Source: Cytophagales bacterium
Lineage (GTDB): Bacteria; Bacteroidota; Bacteroidia; Cytophagales; Spirosomataceae
Direction: 5' to 3'
Assembly (NCBI GenBank): GCA_024742395.1
Contig: JANSYO010000002.1
Coordinates: 62,001-126,000, forward strand
DNA: 64,000 nt
Part shown: one piece after another, positions 16,309 to 25,526 of the stretch
Layout of the letters: each line of letters starts with the position of its first letter
How positions within the stretch are numbered: position 1 is the stretch's first letter
Program-made: the position numbers and the translations under genes
The notes under the pieces: generated by a model
What the model was told of the DNA's origin: nothing
The model's input: only the letters and a program-made list of their open reading frames with translations
Databases searched by the model: none

Positions 16309-18393
16309 TTAGAGGCCTTGTGCCTGAATAGCGGTTATGATTACAGTATTAAATACATCATCTACCGTACATCCTCTACTCAAATCATTTACCGGTTTAT
16401 TTAATCCTTGAAGCATTGGTCCTATAGCCAAAGCACCGGTTTCTCTCTGAACAGCCTTATACGTATTGTTCCCTGTATTCAGATCTGGGAAGATTAGCAC
16501 ATTGGCTTGCCCGGCTACTTCAGAATCCGGCATTTTACTCTTTCCTACTGTTATATCAACTGCTGCATCGTACTGAATTGGCCCCTCCACTCTAAGGTCC
16601 GGTCTCAATTCCTTTACCATTTGGGTGGCCATTCTTACTCTGTCCACATCTTCACCCTGACCAGAGCTTCCGGAAGAATAAGAAAGCATCGCTATTTTAG
16701 GTTCAATACCAAAAGCTTTGGCACTGTCTGCTGAGGCAATCGCTATTTCTGCCAATTCTTCAGCCGTTGGATTCGGATTAATAGCACAATCTCCAAATAC
16801 AGACACCCTGTCTTCAAGGCACATAAAGAAAACGGAGGATACTATTTTTGAACTTGGCTTAGTCTTTATAAACTGTAGTGCCGGTCTTATGGTATGCTGC
16901 GTTGTGTGTATAGCACCCGATACCATACCATCTGCTAATCCTTTGTAAATCATCATTGTACCGAAATACGAAACATCAGACATAAGGTCACGGGCAATGT
17001 TCATGTCCATCTTCTTATGTTTTCTAAGTTCATATATGGTGCTGACAAAATCCTCAAAATAAACAGACTGAACAGGGTCAATAATGGCTACTTTATCAAA
17101 ATCAATGCTAAGACCCAGAGCAAAAGCTTTTGCTTGAATTAACTCTTCATTCCCAAGCAGAGTAATTTGAACCAAATCTTTCGCCACGAGCATAGAAGCA
17201 GCTTTCAGAATTCTTTCATCTGCCCCTTCAGGTAAAACAATATGCTTTTTAGACGATTGAGCCCTTTTTACCATATTGTACTGAAACATTCTGGGCGTAA
17301 GAAGTTTGTTTTCAAAATTGGTAAACTTTTCCAATAAGCCAGAAATTGGAATATACTCCTCAAAAAGCTCAATGCTCGTACTTATTTTTTCTTTACTGTA
17401 AGCATATATATTGGATTTGACATTCCCGACGGTGTTGGCCACTTGAAAAGTCCCTTCATCCACCGATAAAATGGGTAAATTGACCTCTAATCCTTCAATG
17501 AGTTTAATGATTGGCTCCTCGGGAATTAAACCTCCTGTTAGAACTATTCCCGCCATTTTTGGATAATTTTTCGAAATATTTGCTTGCAAAGCACCCAAAA
17601 TAAGATCAGCTCTATCTCCCGGAGTGATCATCAGGTTATCCTCATGAATTTGGGTCAGATAATTACGTAGTTGCATAGCACCTACTCCAAAAGAACCCAC
17701 CTTGTTTTCTAAATAGTCATTTCCAAACAGAATTTTCGCTTGTAAAGCGATGACGATTTCTCGCAACGTTGGACTGGAAAGACTCTCGGTTTGAGGTACC
17801 ACATAAGATTCCGTTCCACTCCCAATAAAAGATTCAATGGCCTGTTCTGTAACCTCAAGATCCTTTGGTAAAACTTTGTTACTAATTATTGCTAAAACTG
17901 ATACCTCCTGTTTAACATAAGACTTGTAAGCCATATGCATGGCAGATTTGAGTTCACGTGTAGTCTTATTCTTTCCGTTTCCAATCAAAATTACCGGGAG
18001 ACCCAGATTTTTGGCAATCAAGACATTCAAATCAAGCTCAACTAAATTGCCTTCTCCGGCGAAATCTGTGCCTTCAACTAATACAAAATCAGACTTATCT
18101 TCAAGATACTTATACTTCGCTATCATGATGTCAATGACTTCCCCCAGCTTATCCTGATTAAGCATTTCTACCAAAGTTTGTCTGCTCAGTCCTACAAGCT
18201 CTTTCATCTCATAAGGTAACTCAAAATGAGATTTCATAATACTTGTATGGTGATCATCTGTAGTACTATGAACAATGGGTCTGAAAAAACTAACACGAGG
18301 CATTTTACCCAAAAGAGTGTGCATTAATCCTAATGAGAGTAGCGATTTGCCACTGTGGTCTTCAGTGGTGGCGATATATATTCCTTTTGTCAA
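16309..18393 (-). CDS. pta: Phosphate acetyltransferase, long three-domain form
   Basis: This is a 694-residue Pta of the long class. Residues 1-200 form a BioD-like P-loop domain (IATTEDHSGKSLLSLGL). Residues 215-325 form the DRTGG domain, with PGDRADLILGAL near 255. Residues 370-690 form the PTA/PTB catalytic domain, with KHIVLPEGADERIL and SYSSGSSGQGEDVDRV. It converts acetyl-CoA and phosphate to acetyl phosphate. The N-terminal domains in the long class are associated with allosteric control. It is the first gene of the pta-ackA operon. A -7-like element, TATTTTTG, lies about 22 bp before the start. Confidence 0.97.
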   Translation of the reverse strand: MTKGIYIATTEDHSGKSLLSLGLMHTLLGKMPRVSFFRPIVHSTTDDHHTSIMKSHFELPYEMKELVGLSRQTLVEMLNQDKLGEVIDIMIAKYKYLEDKSDFVLVEGTDFAGEGNLVELDLNVLIAKNLGLPVILIGNGKNKTTRELKSAMHMAYKSYVKQEVSVLAIISNKVLPKDLEVTEQAIESFIGSGTESYVVPQTESLSSPTLREIVIALQAKILFGNDYLENKVGSFGVGAMQLRNYLTQIHEDNLMITPGDRADLILGALQANISKNYPKMAGIVLTGGLIPEEPIIKLIEGLEVNLPILSVDEGTFQVANTVGNVKSNIYAYSKEKISTSIELFEEYIPISGLLEKFTNFENKLLTPRMFQYNMVKRAQSSKKHIVLPEGADERILKAASMLVAKDLVQITLLGNEELIQAKAFALGLSIDFDKVAIIDPVQSVYFEDFVSTIYELRKHKKMDMNIARDLMSDVSYFGTMMIYKGLADGMVSGAIHTTQHTIRPALQFIKTKPSSKIVSSVFFMCLEDRVSVFGDCAINPNPTAEELAEIAIASADSAKAFGIEPKIAMLSYSSGSSGQGEDVDRVRMATQMVKELRPDLRVEGPIQYDAAVDITVGKSKMPDSEVAGQANVLIFPDLNTGNNTYKAVQRETGALAIGPMLQGLNKPVNDLSRGCTVDDVFNTVIITAIQAQGL

Positions 18394-18415
18394 TTTCTTA
18401 CTTTTAAATTAAGTG

Positions 18416-18423
18416 CAAAAATA
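18416..18423 (-). promoter_or_regulatory. Bacteroidota -7 element before pta
   Basis: On the minus strand the sequence reads TATTTTTG, matching the TAnnTTTG consensus, 23 bp upstream of the pta ATG. No clean TTG -33 element is found at 19-21 bp, so support is partial. Confidence 0.45.
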
Positions 18424-18541
18424 CACCCTTCAGGAAGTCTGAAAACTATCAAAAATCATGTTTGGGTATCTGAATCTATCATAATTATCTGTCGAAATAT
18501 TTAAGCCTTAAAGCTTTTCTTGCCTGCATCTATTAGAAATA

Positions 18542-19297
18542 CTAACGATTTGCGAAAATGTAGTGGCCCAATTTTAAATAGTCCTCTTCTGACTTTAGCT
18601 TATTGCCAGATTTCTTTAAATAATCTTTAGCGTTAAAACCCAGATCTGTTAAAAGTTCTGAAACTTCCTTTTTTGAATCAATACCAATCAAAGAAGTGCC
18701 ATTCCAGTAATAGAAGTGATCCATTTTAGCAATGGTTGCTTCTTTATTTCCGGTATCTAATGCTGCATTGTAATTGGCATTTTGTACAATCACCTCTTTT
18801 GACATCAATAGTGCATTGTTTTCAGAGGCGTTAAGCAATTTAAAAAATGAAGTAAGATTTTCTGATCCAAATTCCTTGGCGTTAATGAATTGAAATAACT
18901 TCCTTTCACTATTAATTGCGAAAATATTTGAGACTTTGAGTGCTTCAGCCACTTTAATTTCATTGGCTGTATTAAACTCTACTCTTTTATTCCATAAGTC
19001 AATACGCGTTTCAATTCCACTGACACTATCTGATATCACGCTACCTGAATTCACTTTTTGCGAATAAAAATAGACTTTTGATACTTTAAAATCTTTGTCC
19101 CAGTAATAATCTAACTTGCTGTCATCTTTTAACGCACTGATCCCAAAAAGCCGTGATTGGTCACCCACCGAAATGGCTTCATCGCTGATATTATTTTCAT
19201 TGAACCACGATTGTGGTAAAATTCTTTGAGCCGAAACTGAAAAGGCGGTTATAAGAAGACAAGCAGTAAATAAATGTTTCATTGGTAGCAATTTCAT
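18542..19297 (-). CDS. Secreted protein of unknown function
   Basis: This is a 251-residue protein with a clear signal peptide (MKHLFTACLLITAFSVSAQ, starting at the sixth residue of the frame). That internal Met, 15 bp downstream, is an equally plausible start. The mature part is mixed alpha/beta with many Ser, Asn and Lys residues and no cysteine or recognisable motif. It contains two Tyr-Tyr-Trp type spots (LDYYWDKD and HFYYWNGTSL) that may be related strands. I do not recognise the family. It stands alone between pta and rimK, separated from rimK by a terminator that reads on the same strand. Confidence 0.65.
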   Translation of the reverse strand: MKLLPMKHLFTACLLITAFSVSAQRILPQSWFNENNISDEAISVGDQSRLFGISALKDDSKLDYYWDKDFKVSKVYFYSQKVNSGSVISDSVSGIETRIDLWNKRVEFNTANEIKVAEALKVSNIFAINSERKLFQFINAKEFGSENLTSFFKLLNASENNALLMSKEVIVQNANYNAALDTGNKEATIAKMDHFYYWNGTSLIGIDSKKEVSELLTDLGFNAKDYLKKSGNKLKSEEDYLKLGHYIFANR

Positions 19298-19382
19298 TAG
19301 AAACTCAATATAAAACGAAGGTTTTCGCCACGAATTACTACTATGGCAATTTTTGAGAAAAGAATATTAGCTAAGGTCAACA

Positions 19383-19419
19383 AAAAGAAAGGGCTACCAT
19401 TTTAGCATGGTAACCCCTT
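19383..19419 (-). terminator. Rho-independent terminator after rimK
   Basis: On the minus strand AAGGGGTTACCAT and ATGGTAGCCCTT form a stem with one mismatch and a 6-base loop, followed by TCTTTTTG. It starts about 27 bp after the rimK stop. Confidence 0.75.
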
Positions 19420-19445
19420 ACAATTATGGAGAATTTGTTATTTAA

Positions 19446-20321
19446 TTAGTCTACGTGCCTTTCAATGTATCTAATTATTGCCTTGGCAATATCTTTTTCT
19501 GTCGCCTTTTCTATGCCTTCAAGACCAGGTGAAGAATTCACTTCCATAATTTTGGGACCACTGTTAGACCTAAGCATATCTACACCAGCTACTCCTAAAC
19601 CCAACACCCTTGACGCCTTTAAGGCAGCATTTTCCTCTTCTTCGGTAAGTTCTACTATTTCAGCCGATCCACCACGGTGAAGATTTGATCTGAATTCGCC
19701 TTCTTTTCCCTGACGTTTCATAGAGCCTACTACTACTCCGTCTACTACTAAAGCTCTGATGTCTGAACCGTTGGCTTCTTTAATAAATTCCTGTACAATT
19801 ACTCTTGCTTGCAAACCTTGAAAGGCATCTAGTACGGATACTGCTGCACTTTGTGTTTCGGCCAATACAACTCCCATTCCTTGTGTGCCTTCAAGAAGTT
19901 TGATAATACAAGGAGCACCCCCTACTTTTTCAATGACAGATTCAGTATCCTTTGAGTAATTGGTAAAAACTGTTTTAGGTAAACCCAGACCGGCTCTGGC
20001 GAGCACTTGCATACTTCTAAATTTGTCACGAGAGCGAACCAAGGCTTGTGATTCTACAGTGGTAAAAACCTTCATCATTTCAAACTGACGTACCACCGCC
20101 GTACCATAAAAAGTAACAGAGGCCCCTATTCTTGGAATTATGGCATCCACATCGCTTAATAGAACACCGTTATGATATATTTGAGGTTTTTTCTTTTCAA
20201 TAACTAAATCACATTTAAGCGGATTAATAATAACCACTTCGTGACCTCTTTTTTCTGCAGCCTCTTTCAGTCGCCTTGTTGAATACAAAGCACCATTTCT
20301 TGATAGAATAGCTATTTTCAT
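19446..20321 (-). CDS. rimK: RimK-type ATP-grasp glutamate ligase
   Basis: This is a 291-residue ATP-grasp enzyme of the RimK family. It begins [20 protein letters not shown], and contains the [12 protein letters not shown] segment near residue 65, [14 protein letters not shown] for nucleotide binding near residue 145, [11 protein letters not shown] near 210 and the metal-binding [14 protein letters not shown] near 268. RimK adds glutamate residues to the C-terminus of ribosomal protein S6. The gene is 96 bp downstream of a rimB-like aspartyl-protease gene on the same strand, reproducing the RimB-RimK partnership known from Pseudomonas. A terminator follows. Confidence 0.92.
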   Translation of the reverse strand: MKIAILSRNGALYSTRRLKEAAEKRGHEVVIINPLKCDLVIEKKKPQIYHNGVLLSDVDAIIPRIGASVTFYGTAVVRQFEMMKVFTTVESQALVRSRDKFRSMQVLARAGLGLPKTVFTNYSKDTESVIEKVGGAPCIIKLLEGTQGMGVVLAETQSAAVSVLDAFQGLQARVIVQEFIKEANGSDIRALVVDGVVVGSMKRQGKEGEFRSNLHRGGSAEIVELTEEEENAALKASRVLGLGVAGVDMLRSNSGPKIMEVNSSPGLEGIEKATEKDIAKAIIRYIERHVD

Positions 20322-20377
20322 TCTTTTTTCTTAAAAATTTTGATTGTCAGGTAAACCTTGAAATTGGTCAGGAATAA

Positions 20378-20398
20378 ACTGTTGCAAGCTGCAACAGT
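20378..20398. repeat. Perfect hairpin between rimB and rimK
   Basis: ACTGTTGCA (20378-20386) and TGCAACAGT (20390-20398) form a perfect 9-bp stem with a 3-base loop. The hairpin lies inside the operon, 20 bp after the rimB stop. It has no long T-run on the minus strand, so attenuation, RNA processing or a repressor site are all possible. Confidence 0.6.
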
Positions 20399-20417
20399 AT
20401 GATCTGATTAGACTAGA

Positions 20418-20825
20418 TTACTTTGATAAAATGTTTTTTCTTGAAACGTCCACCACGTATTTTCCATTCAGGAATTTTCTTCCCAATAATAGTGGATATT
20501 TCATTGATTCTCTGTTTGTTAATGTAAGTTCGATGTCGTAAACGTGGCTTCCTAATTTTATTTTAGTTTTAATAGCGAACCTCTCTTCAGTGGAGCCATT
20601 AGAGCTTTTGACTTTACGTTTCTTATAAGCCGCAAAAATGATCTTTTTTAGCGAAGCTTCATCATTTCTGGGATTAATAAATCCACAAATTAATTTCCCG
20701 TCCTTTTCTACTACTTCAGCACAATGAATGCTAGAGGTATAGGCTCCTGTGTCAATTTTTGCAACAAGTTCATTTAGACCTATATCAGTCAAATGTACAT
20801 GTTCGTGCCTTCCTATATATAACAT
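20418..20825 (-). CDS. RimB-like retropepsin-type protease (ATP-dependent zinc protease family)
   Basis: This is a 135-residue protein of the family annotated as putative ATP-dependent zinc protease. Its fold is that of a single-domain retropepsin-like aspartyl protease. The catalytic motif is DTGAYTSSIHC with Asp25, and the second conserved block is YPLLLGRKFLNG near residue 115. In Pseudomonas the homologue RimB trims glutamate tails that RimK adds to ribosomal protein S6. Its position directly before rimK on the same strand supports the same role here. The start at 20825 gives the usual family length. Confidence 0.85.
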   Translation of the reverse strand: MLYIGRHEHVHLTDIGLNELVAKIDTGAYTSSIHCAEVVEKDGKLICGFINPRNDEASLKKIIFAAYKKRKVKSSNGSTEERFAIKTKIKLGSHVYDIELTLTNRESMKYPLLLGRKFLNGKYVVDVSRKNILSK

Positions 20826-20976
20826 CTAAATAAATCACTAGTTAAAAATACCCTCAAAAAATTCTTATGGGCTAAGCCAACTGGCAATATCTCTGTTTTA
20901 TTCTTAACTTTCTTAATATTCTTTAATTGCCTAATTTTTACCAATCATTATTTAAACAAAACTTAAAATTCAACCC

Positions 20977-22068
20977 ATGGATTTAAAAAGAAGAGACTTT
21001 GTCAAAAAATCCCTTATTGCCAGTTCTGTTGCTGCTTTTTCTCCCAATGTCTTACTAGCCGCTACGAGAGCACCAAAACAAAAACTTGGAGTAGCTTTGG
21101 TAGGTCTTGGCTACTACAGTAAAGATCTGATTGCACCCGCACTATTGAACACTAAACATTGTGAACTTAAAGGGATTGTAACGGGTTCGCCCGAAAAAAT
21201 ACCTGTTTGGCAGGAAAAATACGGTATAGCAGATAAAAACGTTTACAACTACAACAATTATGACTCTATAGCCAATAACCCAGATATAGATGTCATTTAT
21301 GTGATCTTACCTCCATCAATGCACAAAGAATATACAGTGCGTGGTGCCGAAACCGGGAAATACATGTGGTGTGAAAAACCGATGGCTCCCTCAGTAGCTG
21401 ACTGCCAGGCTATGATAGATGCCTGTAATAAAAATAAGGTAGGTCTTTCTATTGGCTATCGGTGCCAGCATGACCCCAACATTCAAGCTTACCAGAAAGT
21501 GATGCGTGAGCAGAAGTTTGGCAAGGTAAAAATGGTGAACTCTGCCGCAGGTTACTTCGACGGCCGCACTAATCACTGGAAGCAGAAAAAAGCCATGGGC
21601 GGCGGAGTCATGGGAGACATGGGTGTATATGCCATTCAAGGAGCCCGTCTATCTACCGGCGAAGAGCCTATTTCCGTAAAAGCTCACCTATCTACTACCC
21701 GTCCTGAAATTTATCATGAAGTAGAAGAAACAGCTACTTATGTTTTAGAATTTCCTAGTGGTGCAATGGCTACCTGTCAGTCAAGCTTTGGAATTAATAT
21801 GAATCATCTTCAAGTAAACTATGAAAAGGGATGGCTAAAAATGGAGCCACAAACCGGCTATGGTGGTAACCGCGGAAGCATGTCTGATGGTACTACCATT
21901 TATACTCAGGTAGACAGACAGCAACCAATGCAGCTTGATGATGATGCTTTGGCTATTAAAAACAAAAAGCCTTACTTATGCCCTGGAGAAGAAGGACTTA
22001 GAGACATAAGAGTAGTAGAGGCCGTCTTGAAGTCCGGTGCCAATGGGGGTTGTGAGGTTAAACTGTAA
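20977..22068 (+). CDS. Gfo/Idh/MocA family oxidoreductase, exported by Tat
   Basis: This is a 363-residue NAD(P)-dependent sugar oxidoreductase. The N-terminus is a twin-arginine signal (KRRDFVKKSLIASSVAAF). The Rossmann domain follows with VALVGLGYYSK near residue 40 and the family signature CEKPMAPS near residue 130. The C-terminal alpha/beta domain resembles glucose-fructose oxidoreductase. Such proteins bind the cofactor before export and act in the periplasm on sugars or sugar acids. Substrate cannot be deduced. The ATG at 20977 sits directly before the Tat motif. It stands alone with about 150 bp of AT-rich upstream sequence. Confidence 0.9.
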   Translation: MDLKRRDFVKKSLIASSVAAFSPNVLLAATRAPKQKLGVALVGLGYYSKDLIAPALLNTKHCELKGIVTGSPEKIPVWQEKYGIADKNVYNYNNYDSIANNPDIDVIYVILPPSMHKEYTVRGAETGKYMWCEKPMAPSVADCQAMIDACNKNKVGLSIGYRCQHDPNIQAYQKVMREQKFGKVKMVNSAAGYFDGRTNHWKQKKAMGGGVMGDMGVYAIQGARLSTGEEPISVKAHLSTTRPEIYHEVEETATYVLEFPSGAMATCQSSFGINMNHLQVNYEKGWLKMEPQTGYGGNRGSMSDGTTIYTQVDRQQPMQLDDDALAIKNKKPYLCPGEEGLRDIRVVEAVLKSGANGGCEVKL

Positions 22069-22160
22069 ATATGAGCGTTCTTTCAAATAAATAACCGCCC
22101 ATCAAAAATAGATTTACATAAAAATGTGCAATAAGTAACTTGGTATAAAATTCAAAAGCT

Positions 22161-22355
22161 ATGTTACTTATTGCTGTTTTAGTGCCTTGGTTGTCCTTCT
22201 TTTTGCGAGGCAAAATTCTAAGTGGAATTCTTTGTTTAATTCTTCAAGTTACAATTATCGGCTGGCTTCCTGCGGCTTTATGGGCGGTGGCCTCTCGCGT
22301 AGATGGTAAAAATGCAAGCAGAGTAAGGAGAATGGAACGTAGATTTGCCAGATAA
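22161..22355 (+). CDS. YqaE/Pmp3 family small membrane protein
   Basis: This is a 64-residue protein with two hydrophobic segments around a short loop (FFLRGKILSGILCLILQ), the hallmark of the Pmp3/YqaE/stress-response family. Length and the second span (GWLPAALWAV) fit. The C-terminus is strongly basic (VRRMERRFAR). Homologues in fungi and plants affect membrane potential and salt tolerance, and bacterial members are little studied. It lies 12 bp before the serine hydrolase gene on the same strand, so the two may be co-transcribed. Confidence 0.85.
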   Translation: MLLIAVLVPWLSFFLRGKILSGILCLILQVTIIGWLPAALWAVASRVDGKNASRVRRMERRFAR

Positions 22356-22367
22356 TAAACCCGCTTT

Positions 22368-23360
22368 ATGATTGTAAAACGTGGCCTGCTTACTGCAAGC
22401 CTGATTCTTCTATTCTTTGCCTGTCCAGGCCAAAAAACACTTGAAGATTCAATTGACCACCTATTGGAAAATCTTAATGGGGTGGTTCTAATAAGTCAAA
22501 AAGGAAAACCAGTTTATGCAAAAGCAGGGGGCTATTCCGACTTTTACACCAAAGAGAAAACGAAGGTTTCTGACCTCTTCGTAATTGGGTCAATCAGTAA
22601 ACAAATCACAGCCGTACTTATTTTACGAAGTGTAGAAAAAGGGGCTATTTCACTTAAAGATACTATTGGTCAATACCTTCCCTCTTTAATGCAGGACTGG
22701 AAAGATCAAATTACAATTCATCATCTTTTAACACACACGCATGGAATAAGTACATTGGAGCAACCGTTGGAGTTCAGTCCGGGTAGTCAATTCAACTATT
22801 CTCAAATTGGGTATCAGTTGTTAGCTGATATACTAGAAAAAGCAAATGGTCATTCATTTACTCAACAAAGTATGGCCCTTTTTAAACAAATGGGCTTAAA
22901 AAACACATTTCACCCAGAGGCACTCAAAAATTCTGAGTGGCCTAAAGCCTTTATTGAAAGCTCAGAAGGAAAAATCGCCTTAGAACTCAAGAGCTATAAG
23001 AATTATGTACCTGCCGGAGGCTTTATTTCAAATGCTCGTGACCTGGCAAAATGGAATGAATTACTATATCACGACAAGCTGGTAAAAGCTGAAACACTAC
23101 AACTGATGTCAACAAGATATGCAACCAGGCAGCATCCTATATTTGGTGAGATAGCGTATGGATATGGACTACTTTTCAAAAGTGGCGAAGCAGGGAAGAA
23201 AATAGGAGCCTTGGGTTATACTCCAGGCTTTGCCAGTTCATGTTATTATTATCCTCAAAAAGGTATATCTGTGGTCGTCCTACAGAATCTTGACAGAAAC
23301 GTTGAGAACTTTAATGATTTGTTTGCTATCCATATGGCTGTTATGCAGCTTTTTAATTAA
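22368..23360 (+). CDS. Serine hydrolase, beta-lactamase/penicillin-binding class C type
   Basis: This is a 330-residue protein with an N-terminal signal peptide followed by a class C beta-lactamase-like domain. The nucleophile motif SxxK is Ser75-Ile-Ser-Lys78 in VIGSISKQIT. The Tyr motif is YSQ near residue 144 rather than the classical YxN. HHLLTHTHGIS near residue 120 is typical of the wider S12/esterase group. Members include D-aminopeptidases, esterases and peptidoglycan-active enzymes, so a true beta-lactamase role should not be assumed. It ends next to the convergent mazG without any gap. Confidence 0.88.
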   Translation: MIVKRGLLTASLILLFFACPGQKTLEDSIDHLLENLNGVVLISQKGKPVYAKAGGYSDFYTKEKTKVSDLFVIGSISKQITAVLILRSVEKGAISLKDTIGQYLPSLMQDWKDQITIHHLLTHTHGISTLEQPLEFSPGSQFNYSQIGYQLLADILEKANGHSFTQQSMALFKQMGLKNTFHPEALKNSEWPKAFIESSEGKIALELKSYKNYVPAGGFISNARDLAKWNELLYHDKLVKAETLQLMSTRYATRQHPIFGEIAYGYGLLFKSGEAGKKIGALGYTPGFASSCYYYPQKGISVVVLQNLDRNVENFNDLFAIHMAVMQLFN

Positions 23361-24182
23361 TCACAGCCCCTTAGCCTCTTCCCAGAAAACATCCATCTCT
23401 GAAAGTGTCATATCTGAGAGATTTTTATCTAGTTCTTTGGCCTTCGACTCAAGATATTGAAAGCGTTTGATGAATTTCTTATTGGTTCGTTCCAAAGCCG
23501 TTTCGGGGTTCAGATCAATGAAACGGGCATAATTAACCAAGGAGAAAAGTAAGTCTCCAAACTCAGCCTCTGCCTTTTCTTTATCAATAGTCTCAGAAGT
23601 TTCGGCATTGAAATGCTCTTTAAACTCCTGCATTTCTTCTTCTACTTTTCCCCACACCTGTTGTTTTTCTTCCCAGTCAAAGCCTACCCCTCTTGCTTTT
23701 TCCTGAATTCGCATGGCTTTTACCAGAGCCGGCAAACTTTGTGGTACGCCGCCTAAAACACTTTTGTTTCCCTTCTCTTTTAACTTTAACTTTTCCCAAT
23801 TCTCTTTTACCTGTTCTTCATTTTCTACTTTGGTATCGCCATAAATATGCGGATGCCGCGAGATAAGTTTTTCAGAGATTCCATGCAATACCTCAGATAC
23901 ATCAAAATCTCCGGTCTCTGACCCTATTTTTGAATAGAAAACCATGTGAAGCATGAGATCGCCCAGCTCCTTTTTTATTTCCTGCATGTCACCCTCTAAA
24001 ATAGCATCAGAAAGCTCATACGTCTCTTCAATGGTTAAGTGGCGAAGGCTTTCCATCGTCTGCTTTTTGTCCCAAGGACATTTCACACGCAAATCGTCCA
24101 TAATGGTCAACAGCCTTTCAAAGGCCATTAATTGATTCATGCGTTCAGGTGAAAACAGGGTGGGTGGGGTGGGTATTGCCAT
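23361..24182 (-). CDS. mazG: Nucleoside triphosphate pyrophosphohydrolase MazG
   Basis: This is a 273-residue MazG with two tandem MazG domains. The first contains CPWDKKQTMESLRHLTIEE and EETYELSDAI. The second, from about residue 160, contains GVGFDWEEKQQVWGKVEEE and EFGDLLFSLVNYARF. It hydrolyses NTPs to NMP and pyrophosphate, sanitising nucleotide pools and lowering ppGpp under starvation. A second possible start is the Met at residue 15 (MNQLMAFERLL), which begins the conserved region. The longer frame starts just after the upstream terminator. It is convergent with the serine hydrolase. Confidence 0.94.
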   Translation of the reverse strand: MAIPTPPTLFSPERMNQLMAFERLLTIMDDLRVKCPWDKKQTMESLRHLTIEETYELSDAILEGDMQEIKKELGDLMLHMVFYSKIGSETGDFDVSEVLHGISEKLISRHPHIYGDTKVENEEQVKENWEKLKLKEKGNKSVLGGVPQSLPALVKAMRIQEKARGVGFDWEEKQQVWGKVEEEMQEFKEHFNAETSETIDKEKAEAEFGDLLFSLVNYARFIDLNPETALERTNKKFIKRFQYLESKAKELDKNLSDMTLSEMDVFWEEAKGL

Positions 24183-24202
24183 ATTTTTCTCTTTGTGTCA
24201 AA

Positions 24203-24235
24203 ACTAAAAAAAGGCTACCCAATTGGATAGCCTTT
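24203..24235 (-). terminator. Rho-independent terminator after thioredoxin-like gene
   Basis: On the minus strand AAAGGCTA and TAGCCTTT (8 bp) enclose a nearly perfect CCAATTGG inner dyad, and a run of seven Ts follows. It starts 25 bp after the thioredoxin-like stop and lies just before mazG. Confidence 0.85.
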
Positions 24236-24259
24236 CTATATAAATTCTCCATTTATTCC

Positions 24260-24940
24260 TTAAATATCGCCTCTCCATTTAATAGAGCAACCAATAGCTT
24301 TGGTGCTTTGCGTTACCACAGGTTTATTCAATATCAGATTATCTACTGCGTCTTGCACATATTTTTTTGATACAGACGCAGGATCTTGTGCACTGTCATC
24401 TATGGCTCCGGTATATTTCACAATGTATTTCCCTGCTTCTTTCTTTAACACAAAAATATGCGGGGTTCTGGCGGCACCATAAAGCTGGCCAATGCCCTTT
24501 TCATCTACAAGGTATGGGAAAGTATACCCTTTTTCAGAAGCTCTCTTTTTCATGTTCTCAAAACTATCTTCCTCATAAGCCGCAGGGTCGTTTGGGTTAA
24601 TAGCAATAACCGGGTAACCCTGTGGTGCATATTTGTTATTCAAAGCTATTACACGATCTTCATACGCCTTTGAAAAAGGGCAATGATTACAGGTAAAGGC
24701 AATGATAAAACCTTTGGCTGAGGGATAGTTTGATAGAGACACCATTTTTCCGTCTATGTTCCGTAGGTTAAAATCGGTGGCCTCATCCCCTACCTCATAG
24801 CCATCTATAAAGGATTGCATGGCAATAGGACTAGCAGCAATGGCCTTGCCACTGGCACGCACTTTTTTGAATGAGTAAGTGCCTATCAAACCAATGATAA
24901 GAGCAATACTCAAAACACTTAAACTTTTCTTATTCATCAT
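24260..24940 (-). CDS. Thioredoxin-fold peroxiredoxin-like protein with CNHCP motif
   Basis: This is a 226-residue protein with an N-terminal signal anchor (LSVLSIALIIGLIGTYSF) and an AhpC/TSA-like thioredoxin fold. It carries FTCNHCPFSKAYEDRV, the CxxC-type site typical of a redoxin subgroup, and the GAARTPHIFVL cis-Pro region. These proteins are exported and probably reduce or sense oxidised thiols or peroxides; the exact substrate is unknown. It lies 18 bp after the TlpA-like gene, so the two form a small envelope redox operon, closed by a strong terminator. Confidence 0.85.
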   Translation of the reverse strand: MMNKKSLSVLSIALIIGLIGTYSFKKVRASGKAIAASPIAMQSFIDGYEVGDEATDFNLRNIDGKMVSLSNYPSAKGFIIAFTCNHCPFSKAYEDRVIALNNKYAPQGYPVIAINPNDPAAYEEDSFENMKKRASEKGYTFPYLVDEKGIGQLYGAARTPHIFVLKKEAGKYIVKYTGAIDDSAQDPASVSKKYVQDAVDNLILNKPVVTQSTKAIGCSIKWRGDI

Positions 24941-24958
24941 CTTCGATAATTATGTAAA

Positions 24959-25453
24959 TCAATTCAACAGGTTTTCAATTCGAGCCTGCAGGCCCTTGAT
25001 ATCCATTTTCTGTTCGTAAAACTCCTTTTTATTTTCCTTTTTACTTATCAAAACTGTGGCCGGAATGGCTCCCGTCCAACTGGAATCAACTTTATTAATC
25101 CAGCTGTCATAGTCTGGCTCATCCAGTAAGACCACCTTTGATTTAATCTCCTTTTTCTCTATATACTGCTGCACTCTATTTAACTCTTTCGCAAAATCCA
25201 TGCTGATTAAATAAACCTGCACATCTATTAGACTGTAATTCTGTGAAATAGTCTCAAATGCCGGCAATTCTTCTACACAAGGCTTGCACCAGGTAGCCCA
25301 AAAGTTAAGAACCAAAACCTCTGACTCGTTTTTACTGATAATGCTCTCCAGCTCTTGGAAGTTAATAGAACTAACAGTCTGAGCCTCAGCAGAGATGGGC
25401 TCAGCTAAACAGACAACGATACATAAGATAAGATATTTAGAAAGACTCTTCAT
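24959..25453 (-). CDS. TlpA-like thioredoxin-fold protein, secreted
   Basis: This is a 164-residue exported protein with a signal peptide ending near EPISAEAQ and a thioredoxin domain. The active site is WATWCKPCVEELPAF (CKPC) near residue 57, and the cis-Pro loop is AIPATVLIS near residue 133. TlpA/ResA relatives are membrane-side disulphide reductases, often for cytochrome c maturation, but no cytochrome maturation genes lie here. It is the first gene of a two-gene operon with the CNHCP redoxin downstream. Confidence 0.88.
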   Translation of the reverse strand: MKSLSKYLILCIVVCLAEPISAEAQTVSSINFQELESIISKNESEVLVLNFWATWCKPCVEELPAFETISQNYSLIDVQVYLISMDFAKELNRVQQYIEKKEIKSKVVLLDEPDYDSWINKVDSSWTGAIPATVLISKKENKKEFYEQKMDIKGLQARIENLLN

Positions 25454-25526
25454 TTTTTAAATAACGTAGAAACTCCGTCAAATTTGCGTTATTTATAATA
25501 ATTCAAACAAAACCCTGACAAAAAAG

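Noticed and set aside
22368-23360. Annotation of this gene as a beta-lactamase resistance gene
   Set aside because: The SxxK motif is present but the Tyr motif is YSQ and the family includes many esterases and peptidases, so resistance cannot be claimed.
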